DNA from: JANMGV01 sp037440405
GTDB taxonomy: Bacteria > Planctomycetota > Planctomycetia > Pirellulales > Pirellulaceae
NCBI GenBank assembly: GCA_037440405.1
Contig: JBBIUE010000020.1
Span: 1 to 64,000, forward strand
DNA length: 64,000 nt
Direction of reading: 5' to 3'
Shown: one piece after another, positions 1 through 9,496 of the stretch
Layout of the letters: the number at the start of each line of letters is the position of its first letter
Numbering within the stretch: position 1 is the stretch's first letter
Made by a program: the position numbers and the translations under genes
Notes under the pieces: generated by a model
Seen by the model: only the letters and a program-made list of their open reading frames with translations
The model's database searches: none
Told to the model about the DNA's origin: nothing

Positions 1-966
1 CGAATCCTCTCGCGCCCATGCGGCCCGTTGGTGCGTTTGAGATGAACATCCGCCAATTGAATCGCTCGACGAAGGAACGATAAAGGGAATTCAATTGAGA
101 CTCAAGGAGCACCAGATCAGTGCCATAGGACAGGCCCTCGCCTCTGAACTTTCAGACATTTGCGTTGGAGATTGGACTTGTATGCAATTTCAGCGGCCTG
201 GTTACCGCCAAGCCTTGTGCAACCATTGGCCTCTCAGCTGGCACGTGAATACGACCGCAGCGGCCTTGAAAGTACCTAGTGGTTGCCATTTGCCCAGTGG
301 ATGCCAATTTCCTAGTGGTTGCCAATCATTCGTCAACGTTGAGCGTCGCAGCTTAGCTATTCATATACCCGTGTAGGCAATGACGCTCTGACAGCAGTCG
401 GCAGACCGGTTGCTACTCCATGCATTCGCTGAGTCGCAAGAACATTGCCTATCGGCTTCAGCTCCCATAGCCTGTTCGATACAAAGGCGTTCTATTGGAT
501 TGTGTTGACCTAAAAGAGATTGGCGGAAATGATGATCGGACTGCTAATGAATTTCAATGTTACCAAACTGAACGACGGCACAAGACGCTTTGTGCTCTGA
601 CTCCCCTCGTGCTCTTCGTCTTCTTCGTGGTGCGATCATCGATTCCAAATGCTTTCTCCAACCTGGCTTGCTCCAGCGCAGTTGCCTTCGTCTCGTTCTT
701 TGACGCTTAAACTCATTGAGGATACGATAATGTGTTAGGGTTCTAAATCTCGTTTTGAGGACTACAACCCACAACACCATGCTCGAGCGAGTATACTTGG
801 CGTTCAACCAAAGCGGCGGTTGAGCATGAGTGTGCATAAGCAAACAGTTTTCCGCTCCTTGGCTAACCCGGTTGTTGTCCGACCCGAATTGTCGCGAATC
901 TCAGCATTTTGTAGTACGTCGACGCAAAATACCTGCGTAGATAAAGTTGTTCTGAAGGGTAATCGA
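1..966. other. Left-edge region without a supported gene
   Basis: I see no reading frame here with recognisable domain content, and the short open frames overlap each other on both strands. The only structured element is the 18-bp tandem repeat at 275-328. The rest is low in coding signal and lies just upstream of a toxin-antitoxin pair, which fits accessory DNA. A gene running in from the left edge cannot be excluded for the first 90 or so bases. Confidence 0.5.
275..328. repeat. Three-copy 18-bp tandem repeat
   Basis: Three consecutive 18-bp units start at 275, 293 and 311. They share the core AGTGGTTGCCA, with AGTGGATGCCA in the middle copy. Read on the plus strand in one frame they would encode repeated Pro-Ser-Gly-Cys hexapeptides, but the surrounding frame (95-376) has no other support, so I treat the repeat as DNA-level. 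The TGCCA core recurs in the repeats at 9.5-9.65 kb and, inverted, at 47.9 kb. Confidence 0.75.
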
Positions 967-1188
967 ATGAATGTAGATCAAACCATTTCTGAACTATCCA
1001 CTCTTCCGATCTGCGACCGACTGCGCGTGGTACATGCAATTTGGGACTCGCTGCCCAACGATGTGGACCTGGCGACAACCCCAGAGCAGCAAGCAGAGCT
1101 TGATCGGCGACTAACTGCCCATCGCGCTGACCCTAGCACGGCGATATCGCTCGAAGAACTAATGCGACGAGTCCAAAGTCGTCTCTAA
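967..1188 (+). CDS. Addiction-module antitoxin (ParD/RelB-like)
   Basis: This 73-residue acidic protein looks like the small 'addiction module component' antitoxins. It has an N-terminal helical stretch with the pattern LPICDRLRVVHAIWDSLP and a C-terminal tail rich in Glu and Arg that would wrap the toxin. The ATG at 967 is chosen because it begins the family-like sequence; the frame stays open upstream to 820 but that part has no family features. Its stop codon shares one base with the start of the toxin gene at 1188, so the two are translationally coupled. By analogy with the family, it should neutralise the toxin and repress the operon. Confidence 0.8.
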   Translation: MNVDQTISELSTLPICDRLRVVHAIWDSLPNDVDLATTPEQQAELDRRLTAHRADPSTAISLEELMRRVQSRL

Positions 1189-1484
1189 TGTGGCGCTTAT
1201 CTTTTCGTCCAGAAGTCGAAGAAGATATTGTCAACGCCGTCACTTGGTACGAAAACAAACGCTCTGGACTGGGACACGAATTCTTACTTGAATACTTAGC
1301 GGCGATTCAACGCATCCGCGACAATCCGCTATTGTTCGCTGTTGCTGCAAACGGGCTTCGGCCATGCCGTCTCAAGCGGTTTGCGTACTTAATTCACTTT
1401 GTTGTCGTAGGTGACAATATACTCGTGGTTGCGTTGATGGGGGGAGGTCGTGACGATTCTACATTCACCCATCGGATCGGATAA
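1188..1484 (+). CDS. ParE/RelE-family toxin
   Basis: This 98-residue basic protein has the ParE/RelE layout: an N-terminal FRPEVEEDI strand-helix, a WYE(N)K...GLGHEFL helix, an IRDNP turn, and a core strand with RLKRFAYLIHF followed by a hydrophobic strand. RelE members cut mRNA on the ribosome and ParE members poison gyrase; the sequence alone does not tell which applies, though the YE..R.GLG helix is more ParE-like. It is coupled to the antitoxin by a 1-nt overlap. The length is normal and no key segment is missing, so the pair may be functional. Confidence 0.82.
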   Translation: MWRLSFRPEVEEDIVNAVTWYENKRSGLGHEFLLEYLAAIQRIRDNPLLFAVAANGLRPCRLKRFAYLIHFVVVGDNILVVALMGGGRDDSTFTHRIG

Positions 1485-1554
1485 TCGGGAAAAGGGGGGC
1501 TCTTTCGATCCGCCCGCCTCAAAGTGCCGTAACTATCGGGCCGCTTAGCTCGGT

Positions 1555-2227
1555 TCAACGAAGATGGGCAAGCGGAAAAGTTGGAACCTCGAAGGGCACG
1601 AAGATTGGATGCCAATTCAGGATAACCCATCCAGCCTTGCACTCAGCTCCGCAGACGACTGGCACGGTACTCCATCGTATGTCTCGAATTCGACCGGTCA
1701 GTTCTCGCATGCGACGTTTGAATTTCAGGATCGACTTCTCGGCAACCTGAATCGTCCCGAGCTGGCCTTGGAACGAGAACCCGAGGTACACGAACTGCTC
1801 CCACGTGACGACTCAGCTCTTGGGCTCATTGAGCAAGAATCGCAGCTCTTCCCCAAGTTACTCCGTGATCGATCCCATGATCGACTGCGCGGCCCGCTCC
1901 GATCTCGCGAAGCTCGAAATCATCAGCATAGCGCACAAACTGTATTGCAAACAAACGGTAGTCCTCGTCGCTCCAGATCCTAGTTCGGCTCATCCAACTG
2001 ATGTTGGCCGGTATTAGAGATATGGGGCCACCTTGCGGATTTCCCTTGTCTGTGGCTTGCAGGATGCCACAAGCCATCATGCCAGCTCGAAAGTAGTTGC
2101 CAATCAGTCGCAGCACTCGATTGTCCTTCACCCTGCGAGCCACACGCTCCAGGAGCAAGTCATATTGCTCGCTGTCGAAGAGGATCTTGACGTTGCCTGC
2201 GTATCTCGGGCCGCTAAGGACAACGAT
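1555..2227 (-). pseudogene. Group II intron reverse transcriptase/maturase remnant
   Basis: The minus strand reads through recognisable LtrA-type pieces in shifting frames. From 2227 downward there is a GNVKILFDSEQYDLLLERV piece, then VKDNRVLRLIGNY, then NPQGGPIS (the PQGGPLSP motif) and FVRYADDF, the YADD catalytic box. After a frame change comes a piece ending EQFVYLGFSF with an in-frame TGA before it, then a KSILKFKRRMRELTGR stretch (thumb/maturase domain X region), and after another shift a QGWMGY piece. At least two frameshifts and two stops, plus loss of the N-terminal fingers, make it non-functional. No HNH endonuclease domain is visible. I did not find the intron RNA domains V/VI, so only the protein part is claimed. 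Confidence 0.85.
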
Positions 2228-2714
2228 TGATCATTGCGGAGTATTGTAATGCAGTCGATGACGGCTTAAAGGCTACAGAATCGAGATGCAACTCTACCAA
2301 AGAAACAATCGCATCGAGTAAGTACTGGGTATTCTTTCACTTTGAGCTGATGCGTTCAACGAGATGTGTAAACTGCGACCAACCCGAAAATCGCTTGAAG
2401 ATGTTCCCGAGCAGCGATTCATAGTTGTCTGCAGGTTTCAATAACAAAGATCACCGAAAGCCCGTCACAACTGGCTGCCAACAGAGAACACCAAGTCGCA
2501 GGTTACTGTGGACTTTGCCAATATTAGCAGCTTCCTGGGCCAAATACACGATGGCGAGACTGGACGGATAACCAACTGGCGTGGCACAGACAGTTAATTA
2601 CTCTGTTCCACGCTTGTCGGCTCCACCGAATGCAAGTATTCGTCCGAAGATGTAGGTTAATCAAAACGAAACTCTAAACGGTTCTGGCTAATTCGGGAGC
2701 TTGTTTCCGAGCAA
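2228..2714. other. Intergenic region downstream of sodA
   Basis: Nothing recognisable lies between the reverse transcriptase remnant and the sod gene. The short frames do not resemble known proteins. The segment nearest 2228 may hold further eroded intron sequence, since the remnant starts abruptly. Confidence 0.4.
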
Positions 2715-3338
2715 CTACTTGGAACTCGCATAGAGCCGAGCAACTTCGGACCACTGCACGACGTTCCAGAAGGCAGCAACGTAGTCGGGGCGACGGTTCT
2801 GATACTTCAAGTAGTAAGCGTGCTCCCAGACATCGAGCGCAAGAATGGGAGTTCCTTCAATTCCAGCAATTGCCTGCCCCATCAAGGGACTGTCCTGATT
2901 GGCAGTGGAACCAACCATCAATTTTCCTTTTTGCGAAACCAGCCAGGCCCATCCACTACCGAAACGTCCGATAGCCGCGTTCGTGAATGCTTCCTCGAAT
3001 TTGTCGAATCCTCCCAAGTCTCGATCGATGGCAGTGGCCAAATCGCCGGAAGGAGCGCCCCCGCCGTTGGGGCCGATCAGCGTCCAAAACAAGCTGTGAT
3101 TTGCATGTCCGCCGCCGTTGTTTCGAACTATGCCTCGTTTCGCTTCCGGCACGCTGGCTAGGTCAGAGATCAACTCTTCAACCGTTTTGGACTCGAATTC
3201 AGTACCCGCAATTGCTTCGTTGACCTTCGTAATGTAGGTCTGGTGATGCTTGGTATGGTGAATCTGCATCGTCTGAGCGTCAATGTGCGGCTCCAGTGCT
3301 TCGTAAGGGTAATTCAATGCGGGGAGAGTGTAAGCCAT
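2715..3338 (-). CDS. sodA: Superoxide dismutase, Mn type
   Basis: This 207-residue enzyme converts superoxide to oxygen and hydrogen peroxide in the cytoplasm. Metal ligands of the Fe/Mn family are all present: His27 in the HHTKHH segment, His81 in NNGGGHANHSLFW, and Asp169 and His173 in DVWEHAYY. Gly77 in GGH and Gln148 in the STANQDSPL segment are typical of Mn rather than Fe enzymes, because the active-site Gln comes from the C-terminal domain. The ATG at 3338 is preceded by AAAGGA at good spacing. The gene is monocistronic and diverges from the next gene at 3543, leaving about 200 bp that must carry both promoters. Confidence 0.96.
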   Translation of the reverse strand: MAYTLPALNYPYEALEPHIDAQTMQIHHTKHHQTYITKVNEAIAGTEFESKTVEELISDLASVPEAKRGIVRNNGGGHANHSLFWTLIGPNGGGAPSGDLATAIDRDLGGFDKFEEAFTNAAIGRFGSGWAWLVSQKGKLMVGSTANQDSPLMGQAIAGIEGTPILALDVWEHAYYLKYQNRRPDYVAAFWNVVQWSEVARLYASSK

Positions 3339-3542
3339 GACGAAACGATCCTTTCTCGCGTTAGGTTAACAGGTTTTCTTTCGACTCCATTTTACGATTC
3401 GATCAATGGTTCGAAAGCCCCCCCGCCAACGCGACGATTACGTAGCTATACTGTCAGGGGTTGATAACGAATCCTTGGTAGTTATTCATTCGGATTCCAG
3501 CCGTCCAATTCCGTTGCACTAAATCCATTTTGAAGAAACAAC

Positions 3543-4988
3543 ATGAAAATCGATCGCCGTTGGTTGGGAATGATTTCAGTCGTTTTGTTGATCAGCTTGT
3601 CGCTGCGAGCCGATGGTCCTCCAACCAATGTTATTCAGAACGCTGTTGACGAGTACATTGCCAAGCCGGATGCGACCTATCGTTGGGAACTACTACAAAC
3701 GAACGATCTCGGCAAAGTCCAATCGCACATCTTGAAGATGTGGTCGCAAACGTGGAGGACAAAAGAGAATGTCGATCGGCCCGAATGGGAACACATTATG
3801 GTGATTACGATTCCCAGCCAGGTTCAGTCGACGAAGGCCTTTCTGTTGATAGGTGGCGGCAGTCACTCAAGTAAGATTCCGTCTGGGCCGGATGCCTTAG
3901 CTGCCAGCATCGCAGAGGCTTCGGGCTGCATCGTGGCTGAATTGAAGAACGTGCCGAATCAGCCGCTCGTGTTCCACGGCGATGGGCAGCCTAGGGTAGA
4001 AGACGATTTGATTGCTTACGGTTGGTCGCAGTACTTGGAGTCGGGTGACCCAACCTGGATTCCTCGTTTTCCGATGATTAAGTCCGCTGTTCGCGCCATG
4101 GATTGCGTCACGGAATTCGCTGCATCGGAGACGGGAGGAAATCATCAAGTGAACAAATTCATTGTCGGGGGGGCTTCCAAACGCGGTTGGACGACTTGGA
4201 TGACAGCTGCGGTCGATTCGCGGGTCGAAGCCATCGTGCCGATCGTCATTGATGTCCTCAACCTCGATCCATCACTGCGTCACCATGCTCAAGCTTACGG
4301 ATTTTGGGCGGAGGCCATTGGCAATTACTATCAGCATCGCATTCTTCAGCGATTCGAACATCCTCGCATGCCGGACCTTTATAGCCTTGAGGACCCATTT
4401 CAATTTCGATCTCGAATGACCATGCCGAAGTACATCGTCAACGGCAGCGGCGATCAGTTTTTCCTGCCGGATTCCTGGCGGTTTTACTGGAATCAACTGC
4501 CTGGTGAGAAACATCTTCGCTACGTGCCGAATGCCGATCACGGATTGAAGAACAGCGATGCGGGTTTGAGCATCGCTACGTTTCACGCCATGATCGTAAA
4601 AAACATTCCGAGACCGCAGTATTCATGGGAAATTGGTACGGACGGAAGTATTGAAGTCACCACCGCAACGCCGCCATCGAAAGTGACGATGTGGCGGGCG
4701 AACAATCCGGAGGCTCGCGATTTTCGACTGGAAACGATTGGAGCTGCTTTCAAGGCGACTCCGCTCGATGACCAAGGTGGAGGGAGGTTTATCGCTCCTC
4801 CGGCTCCTGACGGACCTGGCTGGACGGCGACCTTTATCGAACTAGAGTTTCCAGTGGATGGTCACTATCCCTTCATCGCCTCTACTGGTGTTCTCGTTTC
4901 ACCAGAGCGACTACCCTATCAGGGTGTCGCACCTGCAGAAGTGAAATATGAACTGGAAGTCCGCCCTAAGCGAGAGAAGGCAAAGTAG
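3543..4988 (+). CDS. PhoPQ-activated pathogenicity-related (PqaA-type) hydrolase, secreted
   Basis: This 481-residue protein begins with a signal peptide (Lys/Arg, then a hydrophobic run to about residue 23) and should act in the periplasm or outside. It follows the PqaA family along its whole length. The family has an alpha/beta-hydrolase fold: the likely nucleophile is Ser212 in GGASKRGWTTW, with Asp304 in NGSGDQFF and His333 in NADHGL as plausible partners. A C-terminal beta-rich domain from about residue 350 follows. The family name comes from Salmonella, but most members are environmental and their substrates are unknown. The ATG at 3543 follows a GAAGAAAC stretch. It stands alone, divergent from sodA. 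Confidence 0.88.
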   Translation: MKIDRRWLGMISVVLLISLSLRADGPPTNVIQNAVDEYIAKPDATYRWELLQTNDLGKVQSHILKMWSQTWRTKENVDRPEWEHIMVITIPSQVQSTKAFLLIGGGSHSSKIPSGPDALAASIAEASGCIVAELKNVPNQPLVFHGDGQPRVEDDLIAYGWSQYLESGDPTWIPRFPMIKSAVRAMDCVTEFAASETGGNHQVNKFIVGGASKRGWTTWMTAAVDSRVEAIVPIVIDVLNLDPSLRHHAQAYGFWAEAIGNYYQHRILQRFEHPRMPDLYSLEDPFQFRSRMTMPKYIVNGSGDQFFLPDSWRFYWNQLPGEKHLRYVPNADHGLKNSDAGLSIATFHAMIVKNIPRPQYSWEIGTDGSIEVTTATPPSKVTMWRANNPEARDFRLETIGAAFKATPLDDQGGGRFIAPPAPDGPGWTATFIELEFPVDGHYPFIASTGVLVSPERLPYQGVAPAEVKYELEVRPKREKAK

Positions 4989-5097
4989 GCAGCTTTCTTG
5001 CTTAGTGCCTGCTTGTTTCAGGATGCTGACGCTCAGTTGGTCCGAGAGAAGTCAACAGCCGGTGCCGATCATTGCTCCATCGGCGGCGCAGCAGTCA

Positions 5098-6300
5098 TCA
5101 CAAAATCCGCTTGGGAGGAAGTATCGCGTTGGCGGTGAGGACCCCTGCGACCAGCGATATTGCTAACATGATCATGGTGAAAGCTTGCTCGATCCCCAAG
5201 ATGGTTTGCTGGTCAAGCATCGAGGTCAGTGATCGATAGCCGAACGATCCTGGTACGAGCAAGATGAGCCCAGGCGTTAGCGGAACGAGAGCGGGACGAT
5301 CGCGCAGCCGTGCGTACAGATTGGCACCGCATCCGACGATCAGTGATCCCAAAAAAGCTCCTGCCTCTGGCCCCCACTGGGCACCAAAACGACTAATTGC
5401 GAACCCGGAGATTGAGACCAACGCAATGATCGGCCACTGAGGGAAGCGGGCGCGAAACAGAATGGCAAAACCGATCGGTGCCAGTGCCAGTCCAATGATC
5501 GAGGCCCAAGCTGGCAAAGGCCAAAGCGGTGATTCCGGGACAGTCCGCCACGAACTACCTAGCCTCCAGGCTAACGCCACGCCGGCGGTCAGAGTCAATA
5601 GTGTCACGCTTGCGCCAGCTAGTCGCGCCACGCCGGCGGTCAAGTGCCCCACCGCGAGTTCCGTCAAAGCAATCGTCAGGTTCAGGCCAGGTAATAAGAT
5701 GACCAACGATGCAAGGGTCACCAGCCGGTCATCCAAGGGTAACACCCAACGTGCGAATGCGAGCGATGCAATGGCTGCGAAAAATCCAGCAAACGGCTCC
5801 AGGACGCCGCGCGGCCATCCTCGTTTTCCATGCAGCCATTCAAGTCCAGCGATGGCGAGTCCAATCTCGAGCGCCAAGGATGCTTCGACCAGACTCCCGC
5901 CGAGGAAAATGGCGACCGCGCAGCAGAGACCTGCACATGCCAAAATTGTCATGCCGATCGAGTAGGGCGGGGGCGACTGAGCGACCGCGAACATCGCTTG
6001 TCGTGCAGTTTGCAGGTCTATCTTGCCATCTTCTAATCGCTCCAATACATCGTCAAAACGAATGAGCTTATCGACGTCCACCGTGCCCGATTCGACTCGG
6101 CGCATGTACGTTGACTCGCCGGATGGGTCACGCAAAGAGATGACTAACGCGGTCGGAGTGTACAAAAAGGTTCCATCGACACCGAGTGTCCGCGATACTT
6201 TGGCCATGACCGGTTCCAGCCGATGCGATGGCGTGCCATAGCGATGCAGCAATATGGCAGCTTCAACCAGAAATTCCCGAGTCGCTGCGTGATGATCCAT
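5098..6300 (-). CDS. Threonine/serine exporter (ThrE) family membrane protein
   Basis: This 400-residue protein has the two-part ThrE layout. The N-terminal cytoplasmic domain (about 110 residues) carries the family signature HRYGTPSHRLEP near the start. After it come about ten hydrophobic segments ending at the C terminus, in two clusters of five (ThrE and ThrE_2 halves fused, as in Corynebacterium). The family exports threonine and serine in Corynebacterium; the substrate here is inferred. The ATG at 6300 was chosen over the TTG at 6303. It has no same-strand partner close by, as the ald gene upstream is about 230 bp away. Confidence 0.85.
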   Translation of the reverse strand: MDHHAATREFLVEAAILLHRYGTPSHRLEPVMAKVSRTLGVDGTFLYTPTALVISLRDPSGESTYMRRVESGTVDVDKLIRFDDVLERLEDGKIDLQTARQAMFAVAQSPPPYSIGMTILACAGLCCAVAIFLGGSLVEASLALEIGLAIAGLEWLHGKRGWPRGVLEPFAGFFAAIASLAFARWVLPLDDRLVTLASLVILLPGLNLTIALTELAVGHLTAGVARLAGASVTLLTLTAGVALAWRLGSSWRTVPESPLWPLPAWASIIGLALAPIGFAILFRARFPQWPIIALVSISGFAISRFGAQWGPEAGAFLGSLIVGCGANLYARLRDRPALVPLTPGLILLVPGSFGYRSLTSMLDQQTILGIEQAFTMIMLAISLVAGVLTANAILPPKRIL

Positions 6301-6533
6301 CAAAGCTGCCTACTCGATTTCCTGCAATTGTAGCGTCGTCGTGAATTCGAGCATTCGAGTTTTGAAAATCTTGGAAATGACCACTTCAAGAGCGGCGAGT
6401 GTTTGTCAAACTCAGGAATGCGGAATGCCGTTCGTTCTTGGTCGAAACTATTTAGTCTGCGAAAATTCGGAAAACTGCAATTGCCAGGCAGAGTGCCCCC
6501 CCCACGTTCTAGGTTAGACATAATGCTAAGCAA

Positions 6534-7669
6534 TTAAGCGGCGAACGGAACAAACTCAAAACTGAAAGTCTCCGCGACTGCCTGGTTGGTAATGCGTCCG
6601 CCGTAGACGTTCAACGCATGCTGCAAAGGTTTCGAGCCTGCAATTGCTGAGTCGATCCCTTTGTTGGCCAGCAACCGCACCCAAGGAAGTGTTACATTGC
6701 ACAAGGCAAACGTGCTGGTCCTTCCAACAGCGCCAGGCATGTTGGTGACGCAGTAATGGACCACACCATCGGTTACAAAAGTCGGGTCGNNNNNNNNNNG
6801 ACCATAAAAGTTGGATTCTTGTGATTGGTTGGTTCGCTGGTTTCAACGCAGCCACCTTGATCGATAGCAACGTCGATGATGACGCTACCGGGCTTCATAT
6901 ATCTCAAGTCCTCACGTCGAATGAGATAGGGTGCCTTAGCTCCGGGGATCAACACTGCTCCAATAACTAAATCTGCCAGTTTCAGCTGATCACGAATCAT
7001 GTGACGGTCGCTGAATAGCACGTTGACATTCGCAGGCATAATGTCATCAAGATACCGAAGACGATCCACATTGATGTCGAGAATGGCAACATCAGCATGG
7101 AAGCCCGCCGCGATGCGCGCCGCGTTCGAGCCGACGATACCGCCACCAAGAATGGTGATGTGGGCGGGAGGCACGCCGGGAACTCCGCCGAGCAAGATGC
7201 CACGGCCTTGTTGCGGACGCTCCAAATACTTCGCACCTTCTTGGATGCTCATGCGACCGGCCACTTCGCTCATGGGTGTTAGGAGGGGCAACTGACCTTT
7301 TTCATCACGAAGGGTCTCATAGGCCAGGCAGGTCGCTTGCGTGTTGATCATCGCCTCGGTCAACGCCTGGCTGGCTGCAAAGTGGAAATAGGTAAAGATC
7401 GCTTGACCGGGACGAATTAACTTCCATTCACTTTCCTGAGGCTCCTTGACCTTGACGACGAGATCAGCTCGACGATAGATGTCTTCGATCGATGCGACCA
7501 GTTCCGCTCCCGCCTGAAGAAAGGAGTGATCCGCTAGACCGGAGCCGAGGCCTGCACCCGCCTGAATCAACACTTTGTGTCCCATTTGAGTGAGTTCCTC
7601 CACGCCAACGGGAAGCATCGCAATTCGATACTCGTCGTCTTTGATCTCGCGGGGTACACCGATAATCAT
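6534..7669 (-). CDS. ald: Alanine dehydrogenase, interrupted by an assembly gap
   Basis: The enzyme oxidises L-alanine to pyruvate and ammonia with NAD. The start ATG at 7669 gives MIIGVPREIKDDEYR, the family N terminus with substrate-binding Arg. Lys in VVKVKEP, His in FTYFHFAAS, the GGGIVGSNAA nucleotide-binding loop and the VIIDVAIDQGGCVETS segment follow. The C-terminal part after the gap has VVHYCVTNMPGAVGRTST and ends in FEFVPFAA. Ten Ns at 6790-6799 split the gene. The two sides both encode a Pro-Thr-Phe segment that should occur only once, so the sides overlap rather than leaving missing sequence; see findings. Apart from the gap the gene is complete and near the usual 370 residues. 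Confidence 0.93.
6790..6799. other. Assembly gap (10 Ns)
   Basis: Ten consecutive unknown bases lie inside the ald gene. The round number suggests a scaffolding placeholder rather than a measured length. The flanking sequences appear to cover the same codons twice with different bases. Confidence 0.98.
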
Positions 7670-7865
7670 CTGAGCCAACTCCACAGCTAGTGACAAGCGA
7701 ATGAGCAAACAGTCAAGCGAACTATCATAAGCGAATCGAAATGTGTCGTGAACAAGTCCTGGACGATTTTCTCAAACCGAACTGGGTTTACAATGTTCTC
7801 TTCCAATCGCCCCGCCCTGGAATTTTCGACCGCTTCGTGAAACGTCTCCGGAATCGTTTTCCCCC

Positions 7866-9416
7866 ATGTCCGATGCACAAGTTCGCTCTGCTCCAACGAC
7901 GGTCTTTGGTACTCTCCGACAGCTTGGACCGGGCTTGATCATCGCTGCCGCGATTGTCGGATCTGGGGAGCTTATCGCAACCACCATCACCGGTGCCAAG
8001 GCAGGAATCGTTCTGCTTTGGTTGATCATCCTCGGCTGCACGATCAAGGTATTCACTCAAATCGAAATCGGTCGGTACACGCTGATCAGTGGTATGCCGA
8101 CCTTGTCTTCGCTGAATCAAGTTCCCGGCCCGCGTTTGGGAAAGCGGGGCAATTGGCTCGTCTGGTACTGGTTTGTGATGTGGTTTTGCAGCATTGCTCA
8201 GCTTGGCGGTATCGTCGGTGGCGTCGGACAAACCGTGGCACTGATTCAGCCAATGACGCGGCAGGGAGCGGAATTTCAAGCGATTTCTAAGATGCGTTCT
8301 CAGAGCGATGTTGCTCGAGCTGTCGGAATGCTTGACCAAAACGTTGAGCAACGCGAAATCATCCAACGACTTGAAAACGATTATCGCTCGAAGCATGGAG
8401 CGCACAGGTCCGACCCAAATAGGCTCAAGCCCCCCAACGATGACCGATTGTGGGCTATCCCGATTGCCTTCGGCACATCCCTTCTTCTTTTCTGGGGCCG
8501 ATACAGCCTCATTCAGTTGTTATCAACCTTGCTTGTAGCTGCTTTCACCTTCATCACAGTCGGTACCATGGTTGGTCTTCAATTCATGCCGACATGGAAG
8601 ATCACACTTTCCGAGTTAGCTTATGGCCTTTCTTTCCAATTTCCAGGCGGAGCGAGCTCGATGACGATGGCCCTGGCAACCCTGGGAATCATTGGCGTCG
8701 GTGCCGCCGAGCTGATTCAGTATCCATACTGGTGTCTCGAAAAAGGGTACGCTCGGTGGACCGGTCCAAACGACGGCAGCCCAGAGTGGATTGCACGAGC
8801 CAAGGGCTGGTTGCGGGTGATGCAATGGGATGCTTGGATTTCGATGGTGATTTATACGATTGCCACCATTGCGTTCTACTGCCTGGGAGTCGCTATCCTG
8901 CATCGAACAGGGATGATTCCCAAAGATTCCGAGTTGATCCAGACGTTGGCGGTGATGTACGAACCCGTCTTTTCCAGTTGGGCTCCACCTATTTTTCTTG
9001 CGGGGGCGTTTGTTGTACTCTACTCGACGTTCTTTGTCGCCAATGCAAGTCACGCATTGACGTTTGCGGATGGCATGGCGGTTGTGGGTTTGATCCAAAA
9101 CAATACGACGACGACTCGCCGCGCGGCCGCAATCCTTCGTGGCCTGTTCCCTCTGTTTTGTCTGGGAATCTATTGGTTGATTCCCGAGCCAATCAAGCTG
9201 GTCAAGCTCAGCGGCATTGTACAAGCGATCATGCTTCCCATGCTGTTTATCGGCGCAGCGTACTTTCGTTACCGTAAGTGTTTACCTCAGCTCGCACCCT
9301 CGCGACTATGGGACGTCGGCTTTTGGATTAGCGGAGTTGTGCTCGTCGTCATCGGAACTGCGACGCTCTGGTTCAATTGGGTTGAGCTGAAAGCACTCAT
9401 TTCTCCGGCCTTATAA
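7866..9416 (+). CDS. Nramp-family metal transporter with altered binding motifs
   Basis: This 516-residue protein has about eleven membrane segments and the Nramp start, LGPGLIIAAAIVGSGE. In classical Nramp proteins the TM1 metal motif is Asp-Pro-Gly-Asn; here residues 32-35 read Gly-Ser-Gly-Glu. The TM6 Met-Pro-His motif is also absent: the matching stretch reads GVGAAELIQYPYW near residue 278. A long soluble insert with charged residues (about 138-190) lies between early membrane segments. Such variants occur in planctomycetes and the cargo cannot be assumed to be manganese or iron. It diverges from ald by about 200 bp. The ATG at 7866 precedes MSDAQ and is the only sensible start. Confidence 0.85.
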   Translation: MSDAQVRSAPTTVFGTLRQLGPGLIIAAAIVGSGELIATTITGAKAGIVLLWLIILGCTIKVFTQIEIGRYTLISGMPTLSSLNQVPGPRLGKRGNWLVWYWFVMWFCSIAQLGGIVGGVGQTVALIQPMTRQGAEFQAISKMRSQSDVARAVGMLDQNVEQREIIQRLENDYRSKHGAHRSDPNRLKPPNDDRLWAIPIAFGTSLLLFWGRYSLIQLLSTLLVAAFTFITVGTMVGLQFMPTWKITLSELAYGLSFQFPGGASSMTMALATLGIIGVGAAELIQYPYWCLEKGYARWTGPNDGSPEWIARAKGWLRVMQWDAWISMVIYTIATIAFYCLGVAILHRTGMIPKDSELIQTLAVMYEPVFSSWAPPIFLAGAFVVLYSTFFVANASHALTFADGMAVVGLIQNNTTTTRRAAAILRGLFPLFCLGIYWLIPEPIKLVKLSGIVQAIMLPMLFIGAAYFRYRKCLPQLAPSRLWDVGFWISGVVLVVIGTATLWFNWVELKALISPAL

Positions 9417-9496
9417 GAGACTCTGACCAACCTAAGCAGCTTTGTGCCGTGCCGCAGATAGCAGATCGTTGCGATCAGCGGATAGATGCCACAAGC

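Noticed and set aside
5462..5965. Plus-strand frame of 167 codons opposite the ThrE-like gene
   Set aside because: It is a composition shadow (Ala/Thr/Arg-rich) of the opposite-strand membrane protein.
8450..9277. Long plus-strand frame of 275 codons inside the Nramp-like gene
   Set aside because: It overlaps the transporter in another frame, is rich in Ser, Arg and Cys without domain content, and is a shadow of the real gene.
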